Assembly: GCA_009377605.1 (NCBI GenBank)
Contig: WHTT01000050.1
Coordinates: forward strand, 1-50,132
DNA from: Luteitalea sp.
Lineage (GTDB): Bacteria > Acidobacteriota > Vicinamibacteria > Vicinamibacterales > Vicinamibacteraceae
DNA: 50,132 bases
Direction of reading: 5' to 3'
Shown: in pieces, positions 38,870 through 50,132 of the stretch
Position numbering within the stretch: position 1 is the first letter of the stretch
Layout of the letters: each line of letters starts with the position of its first letter
Made by a program: the position numbers and the translations under genes
Notes under the pieces: model-generated
Seen by the model: the letters and a program-made list of their open reading frames with translations, nothing else
The model's database searches: none
What the model was told of the DNA's origin: nothing

Positions 38870-40465
38870 ATGCGCGTCTTGAACACCACGCAAATGCGTG
38901 AGGCCGACCGATACACGATCCACGAGATTGGCATTCCCTCCCTGGTGCTCATGGAGAACGCCGGTCGCCAGGTCGTCTCTGCCATGGAGGCGTGGTTCAA
39001 ACCGCTCGCCGACAAGCGGGTCGCGGTGGTCGCAGGCCGTGGCAACAACGGCGGTGACGGGTTCGTGGTAGCGCGCACGCTCCTCGACCGCGTGCTCGAC
39101 GTTGGGGTGTTCCTGATTGGCCGCGTGCAGGATGTCGCGGGCGACGCTCGCGCCAACCTGGAGATCCTCGGCAGGCTGGGAGTGTCGGTCGTCGAGGTTG
39201 GCGACGAGCAATCGTGGGAGCTCCACTCCTCCGAGGCACTGGCCGCCGACATCGTCGTGGACGCGATCTTTGGGACCGGCCTCAAGGCGCCGCTTCACGG
39301 CGTGCTGCAGACGGTCGTCGCGGACCTCAACGCCTCCGGCGTGCCGGTCGTGGCCGTGGACGTGCCGAGCGGCTTGGCCAGCGACGCCCACATGGTCATG
39401 GGCGAGGCCGTGCAGGCCACGCTCACAGTGACGATGGGCGCCCCAAAACCGGCGCATGTGCTGCCACCGGCCTCACGCCACTGCGGTGACCTCGTCGTGG
39501 CCGACATTGGCATTCCTCCGTCGGTCATCGATGCCGTCGAGGGACCGCGCCTCGAGGTCGTCACACAGGAGATGCTGGGCGCCCACGTCGAGGTGCGCGA
39601 TCCGGACGCGCACAAGGGGGATTTCGGCCGCATCCTGATTGTGGCAGGCTCGATGGGGAAGACCGGCGCGGCGCATCTCGCGGCCATGGGAGCCATCAAG
39701 TCGGGCGCCGGCCTCGTGACGATTGCCACGCCGCGCTCTTGCCAGCCGCTGCTCGCCGTCATGGCGCCCGAGTACATGACGGTCGCATTGCCGGAGGACG
39801 AGGAGGGGCGCATCATCGCAGAAGCGCTCGAGATCGTCTTGGCTCAACCGGCCGACGTCATTGCCATCGGCCCAGGGCTTGGGACGAGCGACGCGATCAC
39901 GACGTTCCTGATAAGCCTCCTGGAGCAGTCCGGCGTCCCCTTGGTACTGGACGCCGATGCGCTGAACGCATTTGCGGCCGATCCGCTGCGCCTTCACGCC
40001 CGCGATGGCCTGGACATCATCATCACGCCGCACCCGGGGGAGATGGCGCGTCTTCTGGGATCTCCGACCAACGAAGTCCAGGCCGACCGCGTGGCCGCCG
40101 CTCGTGCCCTCGCCGAGCAGCGCGACCTTCATGTGATTCTCAAGGGGCACCGAACGCTCGTCGCGTCGCCAGACGGCGCCGTGTCCATCAACGTCACGGG
40201 CAATCCAGGTATGGCAACCGGCGGCACTGGCGATGTCCTGACCGGTGTTGTCGCTGCATGGCTCGCGCAGCTTCTCGATCCGGAGGCGGCCGCTCGGCTG
40301 GCCGCTTACGTGCACGGGCTCGCGGGTGATCTTGCGCAGGCGGACTGTGGCGAGGTGGCGATGAGCGCCTCGGACCTCCTCGATCACTTGGGCGACGCCG
40401 TGTTGGAGCTGCAGTCTGGTGCCGGCCATGACGGCCGAGACGAGGCTCGAGGAGATCCCATCTGA
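38870..40465 (+). CDS. nnr: Bifunctional NAD(P)H-hydrate epimerase / ADP-dependent dehydratase
   Basis: A 531-residue repair enzyme that recycles damaged NAD(P)H hydrates. The N-terminal YjeF_N epimerase domain (residues 1-220, GRGNNGGDGFV at 57-67) is fused to a C-terminal ribokinase-like dehydratase domain (HKGDFGRILIVAGSMGKTGAA, TPHPGEMARLLG, GNPGMATGGTGDVL). I start it at ATG 38870, where the product opens with the family's MRVLNTTQMREADR; the longer upstream frame is out of character. The stop overlaps the proposed tsaE start. nnr-tsaE is a widespread gene pair. Confidence 0.92.
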   Translation: MRVLNTTQMREADRYTIHEIGIPSLVLMENAGRQVVSAMEAWFKPLADKRVAVVAGRGNNGGDGFVVARTLLDRVLDVGVFLIGRVQDVAGDARANLEILGRLGVSVVEVGDEQSWELHSSEALAADIVVDAIFGTGLKAPLHGVLQTVVADLNASGVPVVAVDVPSGLASDAHMVMGEAVQATLTVTMGAPKPAHVLPPASRHCGDLVVADIGIPPSVIDAVEGPRLEVVTQEMLGAHVEVRDPDAHKGDFGRILIVAGSMGKTGAAHLAAMGAIKSGAGLVTIATPRSCQPLLAVMAPEYMTVALPEDEEGRIIAEALEIVLAQPADVIAIGPGLGTSDAITTFLISLLEQSGVPLVLDADALNAFAADPLRLHARDGLDIIITPHPGEMARLLGSPTNEVQADRVAAARALAEQRDLHVILKGHRTLVASPDGAVSINVTGNPGMATGGTGDVLTGVVAAWLAQLLDPEAAARLAAYVHGLAGDLAQADCGEVAMSASDLLDHLGDAVLELQSGAGHDGRDEARGDPI

Positions 40466-40941
40466 TCCGCACGGTCACCATCAGTGAGCCAGGGACAATC
40501 GCCCTGGCGGCGCGGCTGGCGGCGCGCCTCGAGCCCGGCGGCGTGCTCCTGCTGTTCGGGGACTTGGGGGCCGGCAAGACGGCGTTCGTCCGCGGCCTCG
40601 CCGAGGGGCTCGGCGTCCCAGCGGAGGAGGTGAGTAGTCCCACCTTCACGCTCGTCCAGGAATACCGTGGCGGGAAGCTTCCGCTCTACCACGTCGACCT
40701 GTACCGGCTATCGCCCGGCGAGGTCGACGACCTCGGCCTCGATGCGCTCGCACCAGACGGTATCATCGCGATCGAGTGGGCCGATCGCCTACCGCGTCCG
40801 ATTCCTGGCGCCGTCGAAGTGCGACTGGAAGACGAGGGTGACGACAACCGGCAGGTGACGATCGTTGGCCTCGACCTTCCTCGAGAGGCGTCGGCAACCA
40901 CGAAGATCGCGAGGAGCAACCACGAAGGTCACGAGAGTTAA
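40462..40941 (+). CDS. tsaE: tRNA t6A biosynthesis ATPase TsaE, apparent CTG start
   Basis: A 159-residue P-loop ATPase of the threonylcarbamoyladenosine machinery. Walker A is GDLGAGKT at residues 33-40, and SSPTFTLVQEY and HVDLYRL are diagnostic. From the first canonical codon (GTG 40543) the N-terminal strand-helix would be missing. The frame is open back to a stop at 40429-40431 and encodes the expected VTISEPGTIALAARLAARL. I propose CTG 40462, with GAGGAG (40449-40454) eight bases upstream and a four-base CTGA overlap with nnr. The last ~14 codons (TTKIARSNHEGHES) and the TAA stop are written by the CACGAAGG array. Confidence 0.85.
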   Translation: MIRTVTISEPGTIALAARLAARLEPGGVLLLFGDLGAGKTAFVRGLAEGLGVPAEEVSSPTFTLVQEYRGGKLPLYHVDLYRLSPGEVDDLGLDALAPDGIIAIEWADRLPRPIPGAVEVRLEDEGDDNRQVTIVGLDLPREASATTKIARSNHEGHES

Positions 40942-41054
40942 ACCACGAAGATCACGAAGGTCACGAAGGCTCAACCACGAAGAGCACGAAGGACATCAAA
41001 TAAATTCTTCTTCGTGTCCTTCGTGGTTGAGCCTTCGTGACCTTCGTGGTGACT
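40899..41054. repeat. Long hairpin of CACGAAGG words between tsaE and guaB
   Basis: The left arm (40899-40998) has about seven CACGAAG copies. The right arm (41013-41052) is the reverse complement of 40956-40996 with few mismatches, around an A/T-rich loop (ATCAAATAAATTCTT). The hairpin sits exactly between two convergent genes and overlaps the end of tsaE, so it is well placed as a two-way terminator. Confidence 0.85.
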
Positions 41055-41056
41055 TC

Positions 41057-45644
<4,588 letters not shown>

Positions 45645-45727
45645 GGAGTGTTACCAGGTGGACGTAGGGCCTCAGGGCGGCCCCGCTTCTCCCGTCATTT
45701 TACGGGCTCGTGGGGGCTGTGACAAGG

Positions 45728-46028
45728 TCACTGCCGTGAGACCAGGAGACTGATGCGATTGACGCGCCGGCCGTTGGTCGAGACCTCATAGTGGAGATGT
45801 GCACTTGTCGCGCGGCCCGTGGAGCCCACCTCACCGAGAACCTCGCCACGTTTGACCCGTTTCCCGACCCGCACGCGGCGGCGTGAGAGAGGCGCAGCGC
45901 GCGTCTCCATCCCGCGCCGATCCCAGGCACCAACGTGCGGCCGCGCGAGGCATCCGCAGCGGCTGCCATCTCCGTCGACGCATCGACCCTCTCGGCAGTC
46001 AAGCGTGCTGACGCTCTGCGTGCTGACA
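45728..46028 (-). pseudogene. Decayed M23-type metallopeptidase remnant
   Basis: The minus strand from about 45895 down to 45728 encodes METRAAPLSRRRVRVGKR...GEVLGEVGSTGRATSAHLHYEV, the C-terminal end of an M23/LytM endopeptidase domain with the HxH of the HLHYEV motif. In a different frame just upstream, VDASTEMAAAADASRG resembles the preceding M23 strand. A frameshift and loss of the zinc-site N-terminal part are therefore likely. Nothing M23-like remains beyond 46029, where the MITE-like element begins. The usual Y.HLS histidine also appears as proline (APLSRR). Too short to be active. Confidence 0.65.
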
Positions 46029-46029
46029 C

Positions 46030-46193
46030 TAGTGGGCTGTATCAGTCATTTGTAAAGCGCCTTGCGGGCGGGGCATCCCGCCTGGCGGCGTTGCTCGTCG
46101 GTCACATACGGCCTGTATGCTCCCTCCTCGCGCCTGGCCAGCCGGGCGCCGCGCTCCGCAAGCCACTTCACAAATGACTGATACAGCCCACTA
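46030..46193. mobile_element. MITE-like element with terminal inverted repeats and TA/CTAG target site
   Basis: The ends are GTGGGCTGTATCAGTCATTT at 46032-46051 and its exact reverse complement at 46172-46191. Similarity continues imperfectly inward (AAGCGCCTTGCGG and AAGTGGCTTGCGG). Both ends are flanked by CTAG (46029-46032 and 46191-46194), consistent with a TA duplication at a CTAG target, as made by IS630/mariner-type transposases. About 160 bases long with no transposase, so it would be moved in trans. The comM stop codon falls in its right flank. Confidence 0.75.
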
Positions 46194-47717
46194 GGGGTCG
46201 CGCGGGTGATTGAGGGTGTCGGCCCTGAACTGCAGAGCTTCGGCAATATGCTCGGTGCGAAGCTCCGCATCTCCGGCTAAATCCGCAATCGTTCTCGCGA
46301 CTCGCAGGACCCGTGTGTGCGCGCGGGCGCTCAAACCGAGCCGCTCGCTGGCTCGCTCGAGGAGATGCAAGCCCGCCCGGCCAGGCCGACACCACCGACG
46401 GAGCTGCTGTGCCTCGAGCATGGCATTCACGCCCATGGCGTTATCCGGCCAATACGCCCGTTGGCGCGTGTGCGCCTGCGCCACACGGTCACGAATGGCC
46501 GTCGTGGGCTCGCCCGTCGGCTCGGCGAGCTGCTCCCGCACGGTGACCGACGACACGTCGACGACGAGATCGATGCGATCGCGCAGCGGCCCGGAGATAC
46601 GGTGCACGTAGCGCGCGACGTCCCGAGGCGTGCAGCGACACGTCCGGATGGGGTGACCCAGGAAGCCGCAGGGACAGGGATTCATGGCCGCCACGAGCTG
46701 GAACCGCGCGGGGAACCGCACGGTCCGACTGGCGCGCGCAATGGCGATCTGGCCCTCTTCGAGCGGCTGGCGCAGCACTTCCAGCGCGTGCCGCTCGAAC
46801 TCTGGGAGCTCGTCGAGGAAGAGGACACCGTTGTGTGCGAGGCTGATCTCGCCGGGCCGGGGATGCGAGCCACCACCCACCAACGCCACTGCCGACGCCG
46901 TGTGATGTGGCGCCCTGAACGGACGACAGGGCAGCAGGCCGGCGCCAGGCGGAAGCGTGCCCGCCACGGAATGGACGGCTGTCGTCTCGAGTGCTTCTTC
47001 GAAGCTCCACGGTGGCAGGAGGGCTGGCAGGCGTCGTGCCAACATTGTCTTGCCAGCACCAGGCGGACCGACGAGCAGCATGGCATGACCGCCGGCAGCG
47101 GCGATCTCCAGCGCGCGCTTGGCAAACGCCTGGCCCTGAACGTCTGCCAAGTCGGGCTCCGCAGCGACGGGATGCTTTGGTGCGGCAGGCAGCGCTGGAG
47201 CACGATCCGGATGCGTGACGAGCTCGACCGCGGTGCAAAGAGAGTCCACGGGGAGGACGCGCAGATCGCCCACCACGGCCGCTTCTGTTGCATTGTCCTT
47301 CGGGAGCAGCAGCGACGGAATACCGTGGCGCCTGGCCGCGGCTGCCACAGAGAGGATGCCGTGCGCGGGCTGCACGCCGCCGTCGAGTGACAGCTCGCCG
47401 ACCACCAGGATGTCGTCGATCGCACGTCGTTCCACGATGCCCTGCGCCGCGAGAACGCCAAGAGCAATCGGCAAATCGAGCGCGCTACCCGCCTTGCGGA
47501 TATCCGCGGGAGCCAGATTGACGGTGATGCGGTGCTGTGGGAACTCCAGACCAGAGTGCCTGATCGCGCTGCGGATACGGTCGCGACTCTCGCGCACACT
47601 GGCGTCTGGTAGACCGACCATGGCAAAGCGCGGCAGTCCGGACGACACGTCGACTTCGACGTCGACCAGTTGGGCCTCGAGCCCGTGCAGGACAGCCGTC
47701 CGCAGTCGCGCCAGCAC
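46191..47717 (-). CDS. comM: YifB/ComM-family Mg chelatase-like AAA+ ATPase
   Basis: A 508-residue protein. An N-terminal Lon-protease-like fold (MVGLPDASVRESRDR near 33-47; DLPIALGVLAA) is followed by a Mg-chelatase-type AAA+ domain with Walker A GPPGAGKT at 217-224, ending with the C-terminal helical domain (RLGLSARAHTRVLRVARTIADL). ComM is a helicase that aids branch migration when incoming DNA recombines during transformation, which fits the ComEA-like gene elsewhere in the window. The TAG stop is formed by the CTAG at the right end of the MITE-like element, and the last residues (TLNHPRDP) differ from the usual family ending. Confidence 0.9.
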   Translation of the reverse strand: MLARLRTAVLHGLEAQLVDVEVDVSSGLPRFAMVGLPDASVRESRDRIRSAIRHSGLEFPQHRITVNLAPADIRKAGSALDLPIALGVLAAQGIVERRAIDDILVVGELSLDGGVQPAHGILSVAAAARRHGIPSLLLPKDNATEAAVVGDLRVLPVDSLCTAVELVTHPDRAPALPAAPKHPVAAEPDLADVQGQAFAKRALEIAAAGGHAMLLVGPPGAGKTMLARRLPALLPPWSFEEALETTAVHSVAGTLPPGAGLLPCRPFRAPHHTASAVALVGGGSHPRPGEISLAHNGVLFLDELPEFERHALEVLRQPLEEGQIAIARASRTVRFPARFQLVAAMNPCPCGFLGHPIRTCRCTPRDVARYVHRISGPLRDRIDLVVDVSSVTVREQLAEPTGEPTTAIRDRVAQAHTRQRAYWPDNAMGVNAMLEAQQLRRWCRPGRAGLHLLERASERLGLSARAHTRVLRVARTIADLAGDAELRTEHIAEALQFRADTLNHPRDP

Positions 47718-48004
47718 GCGGTTCCTGAGTGCAAGAAGCGATGCACGATGCCGCCACGATTCCCGTGAGCCAGAAACCGCGCTGAAGGTGTTCCGCTCCA
47801 GTCACTTGGCGCTCGCTGCCCTGATCGTGGGTCGCGAACGAGCATGCGGAAACTGCAGCGTTCGCGGGACTCCTATGTGGTGGTAATTGCAACACAGCGC
47901 CTTCGGCGAACGTGCCCTGCCCTAGCGGTGGTGATTGCAACCGGCGCGTTCGGCGAACGCGCCCTGCCAGAGATGGAAGGTAGGGACGCCTCGCCGAGGC
48001 GTCC
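47718..48004. repeat. Intergenic region with palindromic repeats
   Basis: 47877 and 47928 begin two ~45-base tandem units (GTGGTRATTGCAAC...CGGCGAACG). The second contains the perfect palindrome 47943-47963, identical to 15114-15134. 47981-48007 is another perfect inverted repeat with 13-base arms (TAGGGACGCCTCG). Its outer triplet is the stop codon of the lytic transglycosylase gene. 47718-47876 shows nothing recognisable. Confidence 0.85.
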
Positions 48005-49729
48005 CTATTGGGCGCTGCGTGCTGTGTAGACGGTGAGCCGATCCCCCGGATCGAGGCGGCTGCCACTGAGGCCATTCCAGGTCTTGAGCTCCGCGATAGA
48101 AACGTCGAAGGTCTGGGCAATGCCGTAGAGCGTATCGCCTCGACGTACGCGGTACGTCAGGGGACCGCCGTTGGGGTCGCCCGTGCCGTTGTCTTTCGCG
48201 GCAGCGAGGCTGGTGCCCCCACGCTGGGCGCGGGACGCGAGCAGTGTGGACGCCGGCGCGCGCGGCACGACGAGCTGTTGGCCGATCTGCAGGACGTAGG
48301 GCTTGGAGAGGCTATTGGCGTCCGCAAGATCCGCCTGTCGTACTTTCAGCTTACTGGCGATCTTGCTCAGCGAGTCGCCGCGGTTCACCGTGTACCACTG
48401 CAGGGTCGCGAGCTCATCCCGCTCCGCGCGGGTCAGCCGTGTGCGTAGCTGGGCAGCCGTCCCTTCTGGGACCTTGAGCTCGTAGCTCGAATTGCGAAGC
48501 GGTGTGGTCCAGCGGCGCAGCTCCGGGTTCGCCGCTTGGATCTCATCGACGGGGACACCGGTCCATTCCGCCACGCGCCGAAGGTCCACGGCACGCGTGA
48601 CGGGTACCTTCTCGTAGCGAAGCGGCTCGTCGTCACTCAATGTGAAGCCGTACTGCGCCGGATTTCGCGCGATGATGATCGCCGCCAGAATCATGGGGAC
48701 GTACTCGCGCGTCTCACGCGGGAGATACTTCGCGTTGCTCGACAGTCGCCAGAAATCGGCCGTCTTGGCGCGCTGCACTGCACGCTGCACGCGTCCTGGC
48801 CCTCCGTTGTACGACGCCAGCGTCAGCAGCCAGTCCCCGTCGAACATCTGCTTGAGCGTCTTCAGGTACCGCGCCGCCGCTTGCGTGGCCTTTTCCGGAT
48901 CGGCGCGCTCGTCGATGAACCAGTCGGTCTTGAGGCCGTTCTCCGCAGCGGTTCCACGCATGAATTGCCACACGCCTTTGGCGCGTGCGCGCGACAACGC
49001 CGCAGGCTTGAAGGCGCTCTCGATGAGCGGGATGTAGGCGAGGTCGAGGGGAATGCCCTCGGCACGGAACACCTCTTGAATCATCGGCAGGTACTGCTGA
49101 CCCCGCGTCAAGCCCCCCTCGATGTGATCGCGCAGCCGCGTTTGAAAGAGCTGCACGTACTGCAGGACCCGCTCGTTCGACGGGATGGGGATGTCGTGCG
49201 TCGTGGCGGCGAGGTCTCGTTCCACGGTTTCGTGCACGTTTGGCTCCGCCGGCAGCGGCGGATTGAAGGTCGTAATCTCGAGGACCTTGTCGATGAGCGC
49301 TGGCTCCGAAGGCTTCTCGGTGAAGCCATCCCCCCTGGCGAGGGCAAGCGCTTCTTGTGCGCTAATCCGGTCGACGAGCCGATCGAACTGCTGACTCAGG
49401 CGCACATCCGACCGCGCCCCCCACCGCGACTCGGTCAGCACCCGAAGCGCCAGGTCGAACTCCTCACGAGCGCGATCGAGGTGACCCGTCTCCAGCTCAC
49501 GCTCACCGTTGACGTAGTGGCGTTCCGACGTCGTGATGACCGCCGCGATGGGATCGTCGGCTGCTCGATCACGCGCGTGTGTCGACGCGTTCTGGGCCTT
49601 GGGGGCGCTGTCGGCGGGCCGGCGTGCGTTGTCGGCCGCCCGCGGATTGCCGACACCGGGAATCAAACTACAAGCTGAAATCGACGTGAGGCAGAAAACT
49701 AGGACCGGCAAGCCGGCTGGTCTTCGCAT
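48005..49729 (-). CDS. mltD: MltD-like membrane-bound lytic murein transglycosylase
   Basis: A 574-residue lipoprotein. The signal peptide ends in the lipobox SISAC (C20). A helical N-terminal region leads to the SLT domain with the catalytic glutamate E237 in IPLIESAF, then GVWQFM and LASYNGGPGRV. Two LysM peptidoglycan-binding domains follow, at about 445-490 (YTVNRGDSLSKIA) and 525-568 (YRVRRGDTLYGIA). It cleaves glycan strands to 1,6-anhydro ends in the periplasm. The stop TAG is the outermost triplet of the palindrome 47981-48007. Confidence 0.9.
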   Translation of the reverse strand: MRRPAGLPVLVFCLTSISACSLIPGVGNPRAADNARRPADSAPKAQNASTHARDRAADDPIAAVITTSERHYVNGERELETGHLDRAREEFDLALRVLTESRWGARSDVRLSQQFDRLVDRISAQEALALARGDGFTEKPSEPALIDKVLEITTFNPPLPAEPNVHETVERDLAATTHDIPIPSNERVLQYVQLFQTRLRDHIEGGLTRGQQYLPMIQEVFRAEGIPLDLAYIPLIESAFKPAALSRARAKGVWQFMRGTAAENGLKTDWFIDERADPEKATQAAARYLKTLKQMFDGDWLLTLASYNGGPGRVQRAVQRAKTADFWRLSSNAKYLPRETREYVPMILAAIIIARNPAQYGFTLSDDEPLRYEKVPVTRAVDLRRVAEWTGVPVDEIQAANPELRRWTTPLRNSSYELKVPEGTAAQLRTRLTRAERDELATLQWYTVNRGDSLSKIASKLKVRQADLADANSLSKPYVLQIGQQLVVPRAPASTLLASRAQRGGTSLAAAKDNGTGDPNGGPLTYRVRRGDTLYGIAQTFDVSIAELKTWNGLSGSRLDPGDRLTVYTARSAQ

Positions 49730-50084
49730 CTAGGCGCTCCCACCGTCCAAGGCCATGCTGAAAACGAGCGCGGAACAACACACGTACGCACGACCCGAAC
49801 CATCCATTACCCCTGTAGGGTGAAGAGAGATCACCATCGGCGAACGGAGGCCGCCTCCTTCTCCGATGGCTCGGTAGGGACGCATCCCCAAGCGTCCGAA
49901 CGGCGCGCTCACGTGCCGTGTCCTACCATTTACGAAAAGAGGACCCTTCCCCTTTTCATCTCGCGTTCAGGCCGTGGTGTTTCGGGGCCTGTTGGCCTCG
50001 CTGGGCAGAGTGCCTGCGGTGCTGGGCGGGAAGGGTAACACCCGCCTGTGCCGTCGTCAACGAAAAGGTGGATCGGGTGTCAAG
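49730..50084. other. Non-coding stretch at the right edge
   Basis: No gene can be supported. 49876-49917 (GGTAGGGACGCATCC...) is a degenerate form of the GGTAGGGACGCC palindrome family. Two short opposing motifs (GCATCCCCAAGCGTCC) also suggest a hairpin remnant. The rest is GC-rich without recognisable features. Confidence 0.5.
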
Positions 50085-50129
50085 GCGAAATAGAAATGTC
50101 CCCGTTCTTAGCGAAATAGAAATGTCCCC
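50085..50129. mobile_element. Tandem GCGAAATAGAAATGTCCCC repeats, probable insertion-sequence end
   Basis: The 19-mer GCGAAATAGAAATGTCCCC occurs at 50085-50103 and again at 50111-50129, a 26-base period. Its low GC contrasts with all flanking sequence. Repeated blocks of this type occur as transposase-binding sites at the ends of IS21-type elements. The body of the element would lie beyond the window. Confidence 0.5.
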
Positions 50130-50132
50130 TCT

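Noticed and set aside
46046-46270. Small minus-strand open frame of 74 codons containing YVTDEQRRQAG
   Set aside because: It runs through the MITE-like element and the end of comM; the peptide is a translation of the element, not a gene I can support.
47485-48120. Minus-strand open frame of 211 codons between the lytic transglycosylase and comM genes
   Set aside because: It crosses palindromic repeats and the ends of two real genes in another frame and shows no protein family features.

Overview
The window is GC-rich bacterial chromosome, densely coded on both strands, with many four-base start/stop overlaps (GTGA, ATGA). The gene content is mostly housekeeping: ligA, secA, guaB, metG, gcvT-gcvH-gcvP, nnr-tsaE, ttcA-dtd, radC, tatD, comM and RNase P RNA. 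Several features point to Acidobacteriota, probably a Vicinamibacteria-like lineage: lipoproteins with a fibronectin type III domain, a DUF885 lipoprotein, an enhancer-binding-protein family whose sigma-54 loop reads RTATGV, and intergenic gaps full of short repeated words. This placement is inference from family resemblance, not a marker-gene result.

Layout. 1-12.5 kb: a cell-envelope glycan/lipid cluster with two SAM methyltransferases, a radical SAM enzyme, two flippase-like multispanning proteins, two family-4-type glycosyltransferases, a sugar epimerase, a large GT-C-like membrane protein, one lipoprotein and one beta-barrel. The right half (7.1-12.5 kb) is one operon behind a near-consensus sigma-70 promoter. 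12.7-16.8 kb: ttcA-dtd, an outer-membrane protein, a DapF-like protein lacking both catalytic cysteines and a DUF4398 lipoprotein. 17-24 kb: radC, metG, tatD, long-chain prenyl diphosphate synthase and ligA. 24-28.4 kb: an NtrC-type regulator, a DUF885 lipoprotein and a PIN/ribbon-helix-helix toxin-antitoxin pair. 28.5-33.3 kb: an enlarged rnpB, a sugar-nucleotide epimerase, a ComEA-like protein, a pilin-like protein, a small unknown protein and an atypical AAA+ regulator. 33.4-37.9 kb: the complete gcvT-gcvH-gcvP set. 37.9-49.7 kb: a class-IV aminotransferase, nnr-tsaE, guaB and secA, a decayed M23 peptidase, a small transposon-like element, comM and an MltD-like lytic transglycosylase. The last 50 bases look like the end of an insertion sequence.

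The most unusual signal is what fills and invades the spaces between genes. Nearly every sizeable gap holds an inverted array of one short word (CAAGGGATC, GTGACAAG, CACGAAGG, ACTCACA or GAGGTTA), often wrapped around a GC-rich palindrome of a second type. These repeats also enter genes. They write the last codons or the stop codon of several CDSs, sit in frame inside ligA, expand two helices of RNase P RNA, abut the dapF start codon, and in one place supply the -35 box of a promoter. No tRNA, rRNA, CRISPR array or metabolite riboswitch was recognised.
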